From NCBI GenBank assembly GCA_947303085.1, contig CAMYXP010000004.1:124001-188000 (forward strand): a stretch of DNA of 64,000 nucleotides, written 5' to 3'. Source of the DNA: an uncultured Bacteroidales bacterium (GTDB lineage: Bacteria > Bacteroidota > Bacteroidia > Bacteroidales > F082). Positions 49,036-58,858 of the stretch are shown here, in pieces. How positions within the stretch are numbered: the stretch's first letter is position 1; each line of letters starts with the position of its first letter. A program made the translations under genes and the position numbers. The notes under the pieces were generated by a model that made no database searches, was not told where the DNA came from, and saw only the letters and a program-made list of their open reading frames with translations.

Positions 49036-51777
49036 ATGATAACTAAAAATACAGAAAAAGTCTTCCTTTTGGACGCCTACGCGTTGATTTATAGGGCGTT
49101 TTTTGCGCTTAATAAGAATCCGCGGATGACATCGAAAGGATTGAATACATCAGCTATTATCGGTTTTTTGAATACTCTTTACGAGGTTTTGAAAAATGAG
49201 AAGCCGTCGCATATCGGCGTAGCTTTTGACCTTGGCGCCCCTACCATGCGCACCGATAGTTTCTGCGATTACAAGGCAAACCGCGAGGAGATGCCGCCCG
49301 ATTTGAGAGCCTCGATACCTTATATTATTGAGATTATCAAGGGTTTCAACATCCCTATTTATGCCGCTGAAGGCTATGAGGCCGACGATGTTATCGGCAC
49401 TCTGGCGAAAAAAGCTGAAAAAGCAGGCTTTTTAACCTACATGATGACTCCTGACAAGGATTTTGGACAGCTGGTGAGCGACAATATTTTCATCTATAAA
49501 CCGGCGAAGTTCAATGATCCGGCAACCATCATGGGGCCGAAAGAAGTCTGTGAGAAATACGGCATCAATACTCCTACACAACTCATTGATATTCTTGGTC
49601 TTTGGGGCGATGCGAGCGATAATATACCGGGAATTCCTGGCGTTGGCGAGAAGACTGCAGCGAAGTTTGTGCAGGAATATGGTTCACTTGAAGGTTTGCT
49701 TGAACATACCGATGATTTGAAAGGCAAGATGAAGGAGAATGTCATCAATTTTGCCGATCAAGGTAGGATGTCGAAGATGCTGGCAACAATAAACACTGAT
49801 GCGCCTGTTGAATTTGATGCTGAGGAATTGAAGGTGAAAACGCCGAATTTGAAGGAGTTGCTGAGGATTTTCGAGGTGCTGGAGTTTAGAACGATGGCGA
49901 AGAGGATAGTTGCGGATTATAAGGATAAGATGGATAAGGAGGATAAGAAGGATAGAGAGGATAAGAAAGATAGAGAGGATAAGAGCTTCGCTGATAAGAA
50001 GGGAACTGTTAAAATGGTGCCAAAAGAGCTGGATCTGTTTTCAGAGCTCTCAGAGAATTTAGAGAACTCGGAGTACTCCTTGTTTTCATCAAAAGAATCA
50101 GTATCTTCAGTGCAGCATGAATATAAAACAGTTTCAACAGAATTAGAGCTTGACGATTTATTGAAACAACTTGAAAAAGCAGAGGTTTACGCAATTGATG
50201 TTGAAACAAAAGAGATTTCGTTTGTGATAAAGGCGCACGAGGCGTACACGGTGCCTTTCACTTTAATCAAAAAAATTCAAAACATCTTTTTAAACCCTTC
50301 TAAAACCATCATCGGTCACAACCTGAAATCGGTCATTTCCATTCTCCGTCGCAATGGTATTGAGCTGAGAAACAAGCTTTTCGACACCATGATTGCGCAT
50401 TATCTCATTGAACCGGAGCAGAGGCACACCATGGATTATCTCGCTGACGTGTATCTGAACTACACCGTTACCAAGAATTCTGCGGAAAATGCCGATATTG
50501 CCTATCAACTTTATGAGAAATTCAAGCCTATTCTTGTTGAAAATCAATTAGATAAGCTGTTTAACGAGATAGAAATGCCATTGGTTCCCGTGCTTGCAAC
50601 CATGGAGGCTAATGGTGTGAAAATCGACAGCGACAACCTTCGTCAGATTAGCGAACAGCAGGCTTTAGAGATAAAAGGCATTGAAAATCAGATATTTGAG
50701 GCGGCGGGAATGCAGTTTAACATTGCTTCTCCAAAGCAGCTCGGTGAGGTTTTGTTTGAGAAGATGAAGATTAAAGCACCTGCCAAAAAGACAAAAACCG
50801 GTCAGTATCCGACGGGCGAAGAGGTGCTTCAGAAGATTATAAATGTGCATCCGATAATTCAGCAAATCCTTGATTATCGTGGACTTACAAAACTGAAATC
50901 GACTTACGTTGATGCACTGCCCGCTCTGATAAGCAAAGAGGACGGGTTGGTACATACATCTTATAATCAAGCAGTTACGGCGACTGGAAGATTGAGCTCG
51001 ACGAATCCGAATCTACAAAATATCCCAGTGCGAACTGACAAAGGACGAGAGATTAGGAAAGCCTTTGTGCCTCGTGATAAAAACCACATTCTTTTGGCGG
51101 CTGATTATTCGCAAATTGAGCTTCGAATCATCACGCATCTGAGCGGTGATCCCGCGATGAGCGAGGCTTTCCGTGAAGGATTGGACATCCATGCGGCAAC
51201 AGCTGCTCGTGTTTACAAAGTGCCGATTGACCAAGTCACGAAAGACATGCGCCGTCACGCGAAAGCAGTGAATTTCGGCATTATCTACGGAATGTCGGCC
51301 TTCGGTTTGGCAGAAAGACTGGGTATTTCTCGTTCAGAAGCTGCTTCGATTATTGAAAATTATTTCAAGGAATACGTTGGTATTCAACAATATATCAAAA
51401 ACAATATCGAGTTTGCACGCCAGCATGGGTATGTGGAGACTATGCTCGGAAGGCGCCGTTATCTGCGCGACATCAACGCTCATAACAGCGTGGTTAGGAA
51501 CTTCGCCGAGCGCAATGCTGTTAATGCACCAATTCAAGGAAGCTCCGCCGACATGATAAAAATTGCCATGTCGAACATCTATAAAGCAATGAATGACAAG
51601 CAGTTACAATCAAAAATGATACTTCAGGTACACGATGAATTGGTTTTTGATGCTTGTCTGAACGAATTGGAAATTTTAAAAGAAATAGTAAACGATAAAA
51701 TGGTAAACGCGTTGCCGCTGAATATCCCGGTGGTTGTAGAATTGAACACGGGGACGAACTGGCTTGAAGCGCATTAA
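49036..51777 (+). CDS. polA: DNA polymerase I
   Basis: 5'-3' exo (FLLDAYALIYRAFFAL), 3'-5' exo-like domain, pol domain (LLAADYSQIELRIITHLSGD, MRRHAKAVNFGIIYGMSAFGLA, QVHDELVFD). Confidence 0.98.
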   Translation: MITKNTEKVFLLDAYALIYRAFFALNKNPRMTSKGLNTSAIIGFLNTLYEVLKNEKPSHIGVAFDLGAPTMRTDSFCDYKANREEMPPDLRASIPYIIEIIKGFNIPIYAAEGYEADDVIGTLAKKAEKAGFLTYMMTPDKDFGQLVSDNIFIYKPAKFNDPATIMGPKEVCEKYGINTPTQLIDILGLWGDASDNIPGIPGVGEKTAAKFVQEYGSLEGLLEHTDDLKGKMKENVINFADQGRMSKMLATINTDAPVEFDAEELKVKTPNLKELLRIFEVLEFRTMAKRIVADYKDKMDKEDKKDREDKKDREDKSFADKKGTVKMVPKELDLFSELSENLENSEYSLFSSKESVSSVQHEYKTVSTELELDDLLKQLEKAEVYAIDVETKEISFVIKAHEAYTVPFTLIKKIQNIFLNPSKTIIGHNLKSVISILRRNGIELRNKLFDTMIAHYLIEPEQRHTMDYLADVYLNYTVTKNSAENADIAYQLYEKFKPILVENQLDKLFNEIEMPLVPVLATMEANGVKIDSDNLRQISEQQALEIKGIENQIFEAAGMQFNIASPKQLGEVLFEKMKIKAPAKKTKTGQYPTGEEVLQKIINVHPIIQQILDYRGLTKLKSTYVDALPALISKEDGLVHTSYNQAVTATGRLSSTNPNLQNIPVRTDKGREIRKAFVPRDKNHILLAADYSQIELRIITHLSGDPAMSEAFREGLDIHAATAARVYKVPIDQVTKDMRRHAKAVNFGIIYGMSAFGLAERLGISRSEAASIIENYFKEYVGIQQYIKNNIEFARQHGYVETMLGRRRYLRDINAHNSVVRNFAERNAVNAPIQGSSADMIKIAMSNIYKAMNDKQLQSKMILQVHDELVFDACLNELEILKEIVNDKMVNALPLNIPVVVELNTGTNWLEAH
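49940..49985 (+). repeat. 18-bp in-frame tandem repeat within the polA linker
   Basis: AGGATAAGAAGGATAGAG / AGGATAAGAAAGATAGAG / AGGATAAGAG, encoding EDKKDREDKKDREDK. Confidence 0.85.
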
Positions 51778-51782
51778 TTTAG

Positions 51783-51848
51783 GCCATTGGCCGTTGGCTT
51801 TTAGCTGTTGGCAGCTAATGGCTAATAGCCAATAGCCAAAAGCTAAAG
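51783..51848. repeat. Family E repeat (GGCTAATAGCCAATAGCCAAAAGC)
   Basis: gccattggccgttggcttttagctgttggcagctaatggctaatagccaatagccaaaagctaaag. Confidence 0.75.
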
Positions 51849-51857
51849 ACTAAAATT

Positions 51858-52232
51858 ATGGCAGAACACAATGAATTAGGAAAATTAGGCGAGCAGCTTG
51901 CTCGTGACCTTCTGATTGCTAAGGGTTATCAGATTTTGGAACAGAACTGGAGCTGCGGTCACAAGGAAATAGACATCATCGCGAAAGACGGCGATGAGCT
52001 TGTGATTGTGGAAGTGAAAACGCGTCGGGTACAGTGTCTGGTCGACCCCGAAGAGACCGTCGACAAACTAAAGCAACGTTTTTTGATTTGGGCTGCGGAG
52101 TCGTATGTTGAGCGCAACAACCTCGATATCGATGTTCGTTTCGATATTGTGGCTATCGTGATCGATAAAAACAACGAACATCGGATAGACCACATTGAAA
52201 ATGCGTTCTACCCGATGTTAAGTCGCAGATAA
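51858..52232 (+). CDS. YraN family endonuclease-like protein
   Basis: LGKLGEQLARDLLIAKGYQILEQNWSCGHKEIDIIAKDGDELVIVEVKTR. Confidence 0.93.
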   Translation: MAEHNELGKLGEQLARDLLIAKGYQILEQNWSCGHKEIDIIAKDGDELVIVEVKTRRVQCLVDPEETVDKLKQRFLIWAAESYVERNNLDIDVRFDIVAIVIDKNNEHRIDHIENAFYPMLSRR

Positions 52233-52240
52233 TCAACAGA

Positions 52241-54295
52241 TTATCCCACGTTGCAGCCTGGTGCCACCATCTGGCTCGGAGTGACTACGACCAAACGGCC
52301 GTCTTTGTCCTCCGCCGAGAGTATCATGCCCTGACTTTCAACGCCTTTGAGCTTACGCGGCTCGAAGTTGGCGATGAAGCAGACCTGCTTTCCTACCAGT
52401 ACTTGCGGGTCTGGGTAATATTTGGCGATGCCGCTCACGATGGTGCGCTTCTCCATGCCGTCGTCGATGAGGAATTGCAGCAGCTTGTCGGCTTTCGGCA
52501 CCTTGGTGCATTCCAAAACGGTACCCACGCGGATGTCAACCTTCATGAAGTCGTCGAAACTCACATTCGGCTTGACCTCATTGGGTTTCCAAGCGTTGAG
52601 CTCGTTCTGTTTCTTGGTGTCTTCCAGCTTCTTGATCTGTGCTTCAACGACGCTGTCTTCAATCTTTTCGAACAGCAACTCCGGCTGACCGATAACGTGA
52701 CCTGCGTTAAGCAAAATCGTGGCATCTGCCTGGTTCCAGCTTGTCACCTCGAGACCAATCATCTTCTGAAGTTTCTTTGCGCTGAATGGCAGGAACGGCT
52801 CGCTCAAAATAGCAAGTTTTGCTACTATTTGCAAAGAAAGAGCCATCACTGTCTTGGTGCGCTCAGGGTCGGTCTTGAACTGCTTCCAAGGCTCGTTTTC
52901 GGTGAGATAACGGTTGCCCAAACGTGCAAGGTTCATCAGCTCGCTCACTCCTTCGCGGAACTTGTAGTTTTCGATGAGTTTGCCAATCTTTTCAGGATAT
53001 TGGTTCATCTCAGCGATGACTTCTTTGTCGCGATCGTTGAGGTTTTCCAAAGCAGGAACTGCACCTTCGTAGTATTTGTGCGTCAAAACCAAGATACGGT
53101 TGACGAAGTTTCCGAAGATAGCTAACAACTCGTTATTGTTTCTGTCCTGATAGTCCTTCCAGGTGAAGTTGTTATCCTTCGTCTCAGGAGCATTTGCTGT
53201 CAGCACATAGCGCAAAATATCTTGTTTTCCTGGGAATTCCTGCAGATATTCATGCAACCACACTGCCCAGTTACGAGATGTCGAGATCTTGTCGTTTTCG
53301 AGGTTCAGGAACTCGTTTGCCGGCACGTTTTCAGGCACTATGTAGCCGTCGCCGTAGGCCTTGAGCATGCATGGGAATATGATGCAGTGGAACACGATGT
53401 TGTCTTTTCCGATGAAATGCACCATCTTGGTGTCGTCCGACTTCCACCATTTCTCCCAGTTGTCGCCGCGTTTCTCGCAGATTTCCTTGGTGTTTGAGAT
53501 ATATCCGATAGGAGCGTCGAACCAAACATAGAGCACCTTGCCTTCAGCACCTTTAACAGGTACAGGCACACCCCAGTCGAGGTCGCGGGTGACGGCACGA
53601 GGCTGAAGTCCGCCGTCGAGCCAACTCTTCACCTGACCGTAGACGTTGGTTTTCCACTCTTTATGTCCTTCAAGAATCCACTGGCGGAGCCATGTCTCAT
53701 ACTGTTCGAGTGGCAGATACCAGTGTTTCGTCATCTTTTTCACCAGCTTGGCGCCGCTGATAGCTGAATGCGGGTCGATGAGCTCCTCTGGGCTGAGAGT
53801 GCTGCCACATTTCTCACACTGGTCGCCATAAGCGCGGTCGTTGCCGCATTTAGGGCATGTTCCGATGATGTAGCGGTCGCTCAAGAACTTGTTGCGCTCA
53901 GGATCGAAAAACTGCTCTGTCTCCTTCTCGATGAACTTGCCTTCTTTGTAAAGCTTCTCGAAGAACTCAGCCGCTGTGGCGTGATGAATCTTCGATGTCG
54001 TTCTCGAGTAGATATCGTAGCTCATGCCGAAATCCTCGAACGATTTCTTAATCATCTCGTGGTAACGGTCGACTATATCCTGAGGTGTGACGCCTTCTTT
54101 CTCAGCTTTGATGGTGACAGGCACTCCGTGTTCGTCGGAACCGCCAATAAACAGTACGTCTTCGCCTTTCATGCGGAGGTAACGGACGTAAGTGTCTGCA
54201 GGGACGTAAACGCCGGCGAGGTGGCCGATGTGCACCGGGCCGTTGGCGTAAGGAAGCGCTGTTGTTATCAGATAACGTTTGAAATTCTTTTCCAT
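52241..54295 (-). CDS. metG: Methionine--tRNA ligase
   Basis: [32 protein letters not shown]-terminal tRNA-binding domain [21 protein letters not shown]. Confidence 0.97.
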   Translation of the reverse strand: MEKNFKRYLITTALPYANGPVHIGHLAGVYVPADTYVRYLRMKGEDVLFIGGSDEHGVPVTIKAEKEGVTPQDIVDRYHEMIKKSFEDFGMSYDIYSRTTSKIHHATAAEFFEKLYKEGKFIEKETEQFFDPERNKFLSDRYIIGTCPKCGNDRAYGDQCEKCGSTLSPEELIDPHSAISGAKLVKKMTKHWYLPLEQYETWLRQWILEGHKEWKTNVYGQVKSWLDGGLQPRAVTRDLDWGVPVPVKGAEGKVLYVWFDAPIGYISNTKEICEKRGDNWEKWWKSDDTKMVHFIGKDNIVFHCIIFPCMLKAYGDGYIVPENVPANEFLNLENDKISTSRNWAVWLHEYLQEFPGKQDILRYVLTANAPETKDNNFTWKDYQDRNNNELLAIFGNFVNRILVLTHKYYEGAVPALENLNDRDKEVIAEMNQYPEKIGKLIENYKFREGVSELMNLARLGNRYLTENEPWKQFKTDPERTKTVMALSLQIVAKLAILSEPFLPFSAKKLQKMIGLEVTSWNQADATILLNAGHVIGQPELLFEKIEDSVVEAQIKKLEDTKKQNELNAWKPNEVKPNVSFDDFMKVDIRVGTVLECTKVPKADKLLQFLIDDGMEKRTIVSGIAKYYPDPQVLVGKQVCFIANFEPRKLKGVESQGMILSAEDKDGRLVVVTPSQMVAPGCNVG

Positions 54296-54350
54296 TTTTG
54301 CAAAATTTTCAAGGTGCAAAGATAGTATTTTTTATTGAAAAAACGGAATA

Positions 54351-54434
54351 GTTTTTTCCGAATATGCAAAAATCAGTCTGGATATGCTCCGCATACCGCA
54401 AGGCCTGATTTTTTGCATATTCTACAAAAACTGG
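54351..54434. repeat. 84-bp cruciform-like repeat, copy G1 (3' side of S8 protease gene)
   Basis: gttttttccGAATATGCAAAAATCAGtctggatatgctccgcataccgcaaggcCTGATTTTTTGCATATTCtacaaaaactgg. Confidence 0.92.
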
Positions 54435-54438
54435 ATTG

Positions 54439-56202
54439 TTAATCTTTCAAAAATTTCATTGTCACCTCACCAATTTTGATGAAATAAATGCCTTCGGTTA
54501 ATGATGAAATATCAATTTTTTGGTTTTCTGATGTGATTTTGCCAGTTATTATTGTCTGTCCCGTCAGGTTTGTGATACTGTATTCGCCTGTAGAGACGTC
54601 ACAGTGTGGTGTTTCATGAGACGCGATGAATCGCATCTGTACAAAGGATATATTGATGATAATGTAATCAGATGCGGGATTCGGATAAACCGAAAATCCG
54701 TTTTCTGCAATCACATTTTCCTTTACAGCGCTGTGCGGTTCCACGGCGTTGACGGCGGCGAGGGCATCGACGCGGCCTACACCGGTGATGTTGCTTTTGT
54801 TTGGAGTGAGTTTCAACGATGTCTCCTCCAAAATCCTGCAGATATCAGCTGGCATTAGGTTTGGATTTTTCTGCAACATCAGCGCTACAATACCCGACAC
54901 GCATGGAGTGGCCTGCGAGGTGCCATCCATATTGGTGTAACCGTTAATATTCTGATAATCAAGTGATTTGATAGCTACGCCTGGAGCGCAAACATCCGGT
55001 CTTATCAGTCCGATACCAGGCTCGTAAGCATAATCACCAAACTCGGTATCTTGCCAAGTCACAGGACCTCGCGAGGTGAACGATGCCGCAGCGTCGTTGC
55101 CATCGACAGCGCCCACCGCTATCACGCAGCTCAGTTCGCCTGGGTTTACAAGCTGGTCGGGGTCGAGATATGGCGGAGGACAGCTGGCTGGCACGCGCAC
55201 ATTGTCGGGAATAGGATAAGCCATCAAAAGAATGTCGAGACCTTCATTGCCGGCGCATACCGCAGCCACTATGCCAGCATCATTTACTGCCACACAAGTG
55301 CTCCGCAACACAATCTTGTCGGTGACTGATGCACCTGCCATTCCCAGCGACATGCTTATCATATCGCAGCCATGTTCAACGGCCCATTCCATGCCTCCCG
55401 CAATGTTGACCGCTCCTCCGAATCCATCTACGGCGATGCTTTTCACGCACATCAATGTGGCATCGGGAGCCACACCTGTTTGCGAGCCTGAAGTGCCGTC
55501 ACCACAAACGATTCCAGCGACATGAGTGCCATGACCTATGTCGTCCATCGGGTCGTTATCTCCATTCACGATATCGTAGCCATGATGCGGAAACTCGTCG
55601 CCACCATCCCACAAATGGTCGGCCACATCGGCATGTTCATAGTTGACACCTGAATCAACTACAGCAACGATGACACCGGCACCTGTATATCCCTGCGCCC
55701 AAACCTGGTCAGCATTGACCTGCAACACGTTGTGGGTGATTTCGCGGGATGTCGTGGAGACGCGATGAATCGCGTCTGTACATTCGGGAATCAATTGTTG
55801 TTTCTTGTTCAAACCGATAATCTCGATATCATCACGATTGGCGATTTCCATAATCACGGCCTTCGTTGCCGAAAAATACAACGCATTTGCAAAATGCAAT
55901 GATGAAACATTATTGATTTTTGCAGTATTTTCAAGGTAATCGACAAGGTTTTTCTGTGATTTTTCGGCGAACGTTTTCAGTTCTTTCGCCACATAATCCC
56001 TGCGCTCAGCACGTGTAGGAAACGTATTGGCTTTCTGATTGAGAGGGGTTCTGTCGTAGCGGTCCTTCATCACCACAACGACCTCAATTTCATCATCATC
56101 CGCACGACGATTTATCTCATCAAGCAGTTGATTGTCAATGTTTTGAGCGTTTATAAGAGATGCACAACAAATCAGGATTAAGGTCAAAAGATATTTTTTC
56201 AT
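54439..56202 (-). CDS. S8 subtilisin-like serine protease with T9SS C-terminal sorting domain
   Basis: VIVAVVDSGVNYEHADV, GHGTHVAGIVCG, GTSQATPCVSGIVALML; CTD YPNPASDY...LTEGIYFIKIGEVTMKFLKD; two in-frame repeats. Confidence 0.94.
   Translation of the reverse strand: MKKYLLTLILICCASLINAQNIDNQLLDEINRRADDDEIEVVVVMKDRYDRTPLNQKANTFPTRAERRDYVAKELKTFAEKSQKNLVDYLENTAKINNVSSLHFANALYFSATKAVIMEIANRDDIEIIGLNKKQQLIPECTDAIHRVSTTSREITHNVLQVNADQVWAQGYTGAGVIVAVVDSGVNYEHADVADHLWDGGDEFPHHGYDIVNGDNDPMDDIGHGTHVAGIVCGDGTSGSQTGVAPDATLMCVKSIAVDGFGGAVNIAGGMEWAVEHGCDMISMSLGMAGASVTDKIVLRSTCVAVNDAGIVAAVCAGNEGLDILLMAYPIPDNVRVPASCPPPYLDPDQLVNPGELSCVIAVGAVDGNDAAASFTSRGPVTWQDTEFGDYAYEPGIGLIRPDVCAPGVAIKSLDYQNINGYTNMDGTSQATPCVSGIVALMLQKNPNLMPADICRILEETSLKLTPNKSNITGVGRVDALAAVNAVEPHSAVKENVIAENGFSVYPNPASDYIIINISFVQMRFIASHETPHCDVSTGEYSITNLTGQTIITGKITSENQKIDISSLTEGIYFIKIGEVTMKFLKD
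54590..54641. repeat. Family A-like palindromic repeat inside the S8 protease CTD
   Basis: gtagagacgtcacagtgtggtgtttcatgagacgcgatgaatcgcatctgtac. Confidence 0.8.
55754..55781. repeat. Family A palindromic repeat between propeptide and catalytic domain of the S8 protease
   Basis: GTGGAGACGCGATgaATCGCGTCTGTAC; encodes CTDAIHRVST on the - strand. Confidence 0.88.
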
Positions 56203-56243
56203 AATCATCGTTTTATGTAATTATTTGTTTGCAAAGATAATGG

Positions 56244-56327
56244 TTTTTTCCGAATATGCAAAAATCAGACTGGATATGCTCCGCATACCACAAGGCCTGA
56301 TTTTTTGCATATTCTACAAAAACCGGT
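56244..56327. repeat. 84-bp cruciform-like repeat, copy G2 (5' side of S8 protease gene)
   Basis: About 3 mismatches from G1 at 54351-54434. Confidence 0.92.
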
Positions 56328-56331
56328 ATGT

Positions 56332-56388
56332 TATCTTTTTAAGAATTTTGTGGTTAAGCCGTTGCTGCTGATGAAATAAATTACATCG
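56332..56388 (-). pseudogene. Relic of a T9SS C-terminal sorting domain (last ~18 codons)
   Basis: Reverse strand encodes DVIYFISSNGLTTKFLKR*, closely resembling EGIYFIKIGEVTMKFLKD* of the neighbouring S8 gene; same spacing to the G repeat. Confidence 0.7.
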
Positions 56389-57568
56389 CTAGCAAAACCA
56401 ATAACTGTGCCGTGAAAATTCTCAAGAACATCGTCAGCGGATAGACGGTGGCGTAGCCTGTGTTTGGCAATTTGCAGCCTTCGGGAGCGATGTTGTTGGC
56501 AAAAGCCAATGTCGGAGGGTCGGTGTGTGAGCCACCGATGAATCCCATGAGGGTGTAGTAGTTCATCTTCAGCACCAAGCGGCCGAATGTCGCCACAATC
56601 AATGGTGGAACGATTGTGATGATTACGCCGTAAACCACCCAGAGGTAATGTATCTTCACTGTTTCGACGAACACGCCACCTGCACCGAGTCCGACGCCAG
56701 CGAGGAACAACGCAATACCTACTTCACGCAACATCCAGATACCATGGCTGTCGGTGAATTCGGTGGTGAACCAGCCTTTCTTCACGCCTAACCAACTTCC
56801 GATGATGGCCATTACCAAAGGACCCCCCGCCAGTCCTAATTTCACAGGGGCGTCCATGCCCACAGGAATCGGGATTGAACCTAACACGATACCCAACGCG
56901 ATGATGACAAAGATCGGGATGAGATTCACCTTGTGGCGTTGCGATGTAGGCGTAGCTTGCTTATCGGTTTTGGCTTCAAGTGTGTTTTCGGTGGAAGGTT
57001 CATTTTTCAAATCTATTCTGCAAATCGGGCGCAGAAGTATGCATGTCATAATCATACCGACAACAGCCAATGGATACGCAACAGCGTAGCCTGCAGCCAG
57101 TCTATTCGCCGCATCAGGGTCACCAGCATCGGTAACAGCCTGTTGGGCAGCCGATAGTCCCGGAGTGTTGGTGATGGCGCCGGTGTAAACGCCCGCCATA
57201 TCTGTCAAGCTCTCGTTGGCTACCTTAGCTATGATATATGTTATCAAAACGCCTAATGCCACGTTGGTCAACGCCATGAGGTTCATTGCCAATCCACCTT
57301 TTTTAAAGGAATTGAAGAATGTCGGACCTACCTGCAATCCAACAGCAGTGACGAATAAAATCAATCCGAATTCCTTGATAATGTGGAGCATCTGTGCGTT
57401 GAGCGTCACGCCTAAAGCGCTGATGATGATGCCCACAAAAAGCACCCATGTTATTCCCAATGAGATGTTGGCAATTTTTACCTTACCAAGCAAAAGTCCA
57501 AGAAAAATGGAGATTGCAAGGTATAAAATGCATGGTCCGACGCCGGAACCTGTGAAAAGATTATACAT
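56381..57568 (-). CDS. YidE/AspT-like putative transporter
   Basis: LGLLLGKVKIANISLGITWVLFVGIIISALG; GLILFVTAVGLQVGPTFFNSFKKGG; GAITNTPGLSAAQQAV. Confidence 0.88.
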   Translation of the reverse strand: MYNLFTGSGVGPCILYLAISIFLGLLLGKVKIANISLGITWVLFVGIIISALGVTLNAQMLHIIKEFGLILFVTAVGLQVGPTFFNSFKKGGLAMNLMALTNVALGVLITYIIAKVANESLTDMAGVYTGAITNTPGLSAAQQAVTDAGDPDAANRLAAGYAVAYPLAVVGMIMTCILLRPICRIDLKNEPSTENTLEAKTDKQATPTSQRHKVNLIPIFVIIALGIVLGSIPIPVGMDAPVKLGLAGGPLVMAIIGSWLGVKKGWFTTEFTDSHGIWMLREVGIALFLAGVGLGAGGVFVETVKIHYLWVVYGVIITIVPPLIVATFGRLVLKMNYYTLMGFIGGSHTDPPTLAFANNIAPEGCKLPNTGYATVYPLTMFLRIFTAQLLVLLAM

Positions 57569-57586
57569 TTTTCTAATTTAAATTGA

Positions 57587-57612
57587 AAATGCCCCACCGA
57601 AGCAGGGCATTT
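57587..57612 (-). terminator. Hairpin downstream of argF (possible terminator)
   Basis: AAATGCCC...GGGCATTT 8-bp arms; weak U-tract on - strand. Confidence 0.5.
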
Positions 57613-57633
57613 CCTGACATATTTATTTAAAAA

Positions 57634-58635
57634 TTAGTCACCAAGTGTTGCAACCATCACAGCTTTGATGGTGTGCATACGGTTCTCAGCTTCGTCGAAC
57701 ACGATGCTGTTCTTGCCTTCGAACACCTCTTCTGTGACTTCGATGCCGTCCAAGCCGAACTGTTTGTTAACATCGCGGCCGACCTGTGTCTCGAGGTTGT
57801 GGTATGCTGGGAGGCAGTGCATGAACTTGCAGTTCTTGTTGCCGGTCATGTCCATCATCTTCTGGTTGACCTGATATGGACGGAGGAGGTCGATACGCTG
57901 TTTCCAGACCTCAGCCGGTTCGCCCATTGATACCCACACGTCGGTGTAGAGGAAATCGCAGCCTTTAACGCCTTTCGCGACATCGTCGGTCACTGTAACC
58001 TTTGCGCCTGTCTCTTTAGCGATCTTCTTGCAGGTGTCGATGAGTTCTTTTGAAGGCTGAAGAGCCTTTGGAGCCACGATACGGACGTCCATACCCATCT
58101 TTGCGCCACCGACCATCAAGCTGTTACCCATGTTGAAACGGGCATCGCCGATGTAAGCGTAAGTAACCTGGTTGAGAGGTTTGTCGACATGTTCCTGCAT
58201 AGTGAGGAAGTCGGCAAGGATCTGTGTCGGGTGGAACTCGTTGGTAAGACCATTCCATACCGGAACACCAGCATATTGTGCGAGCTCTTCCACTGTCTTC
58301 TGGGCGAAGCCGCGGTATTCGATACCGTCGTACATACGTCCGAGAACGCGTGCTGTGTCTTTCATTGACTCCTTAACACCAATCTGTGAACCTGTTGGGC
58401 CGAGGTAAGTGACGTGAGCGCCCTGATCGTAAGCTGCTGTTTCGAAAGCGCAGCGTGTACGTGTCGAAGTCTTTTCGAAAATGAGGGCGATGTTCTTGCC
58501 TTTCAAGCGTGGCTGCTCTGTACCGGTGTATTTGGCGTGCTTGAGGTCAGCTGCCAATGTGAGGAAGAACTTAATCTCTTCTGGAGTGAAGTCTAAAAGC
58601 TTCAAGAAGCTTCTGTTTCTGAGGTTGAATGCCAT
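57634..58635 (-). CDS. argF: Ornithine carbamoyltransferase
   Basis: [55 protein letters not shown]. Confidence 0.96.
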   Translation of the reverse strand: MAFNLRNRSFLKLLDFTPEEIKFFLTLAADLKHAKYTGTEQPRLKGKNIALIFEKTSTRTRCAFETAAYDQGAHVTYLGPTGSQIGVKESMKDTARVLGRMYDGIEYRGFAQKTVEELAQYAGVPVWNGLTNEFHPTQILADFLTMQEHVDKPLNQVTYAYIGDARFNMGNSLMVGGAKMGMDVRIVAPKALQPSKELIDTCKKIAKETGAKVTVTDDVAKGVKGCDFLYTDVWVSMGEPAEVWKQRIDLLRPYQVNQKMMDMTGNKNCKFMHCLPAYHNLETQVGRDVNKQFGLDGIEVTEEVFEGKNSIVFDEAENRMHTIKAVMVATLGD

Positions 58636-58779
58636 AGTATTTTACTTTTTTTAATGTTGTTTTCAAATTTTTTGCAAAATTAGTAATTTTTTTAATGATA
58701 ATAGGTGTTGAAAAATATTTTTAAGAAAAATGTTGCACGTATTAAAATATGTAGTATTTTTGCAGCCTGAAAAAGAGAT

Positions 58780-58852
58780 GCATCCTTAGCTCAGTTGGTA
58801 GAGCAATTGACTCTTAATCAATGGGTCCAGGGTTCGAATCCCTGAGGATGTA
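58780..58852 (+). tRNA. tRNA-Lys (anticodon CTT)
   Basis: GCATCCT-TA-GCTCAGTTGGTAGAGC-A-ATTGA-CTCTTAA-TCAAT-GGGTC-CAGGGTTCGAATCCCTG-AGGATGT-A cloverleaf. Confidence 0.95.
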
Positions 58853-58858
58853 CGAAAT

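Noticed and set aside
49915-49935. DYKDKMDKEDKK resembles an engineered FLAG-type tag
   Set aside because: Not an exact FLAG sequence; it continues into a natural 18-bp tandem repeat, and no vector sequence is evident.
52403-53125. 240-aa + strand ORF antisense to metG (also 53768-54325)
   Set aside because: Antisense to an unmistakable metG; long only because of codon bias on the opposite strand.
54351-56327. G repeats as insertion-sequence terminal inverted repeats
   Set aside because: They are direct, not inverted, relative to each other, and the enclosed gene is a protease rather than a transposase.
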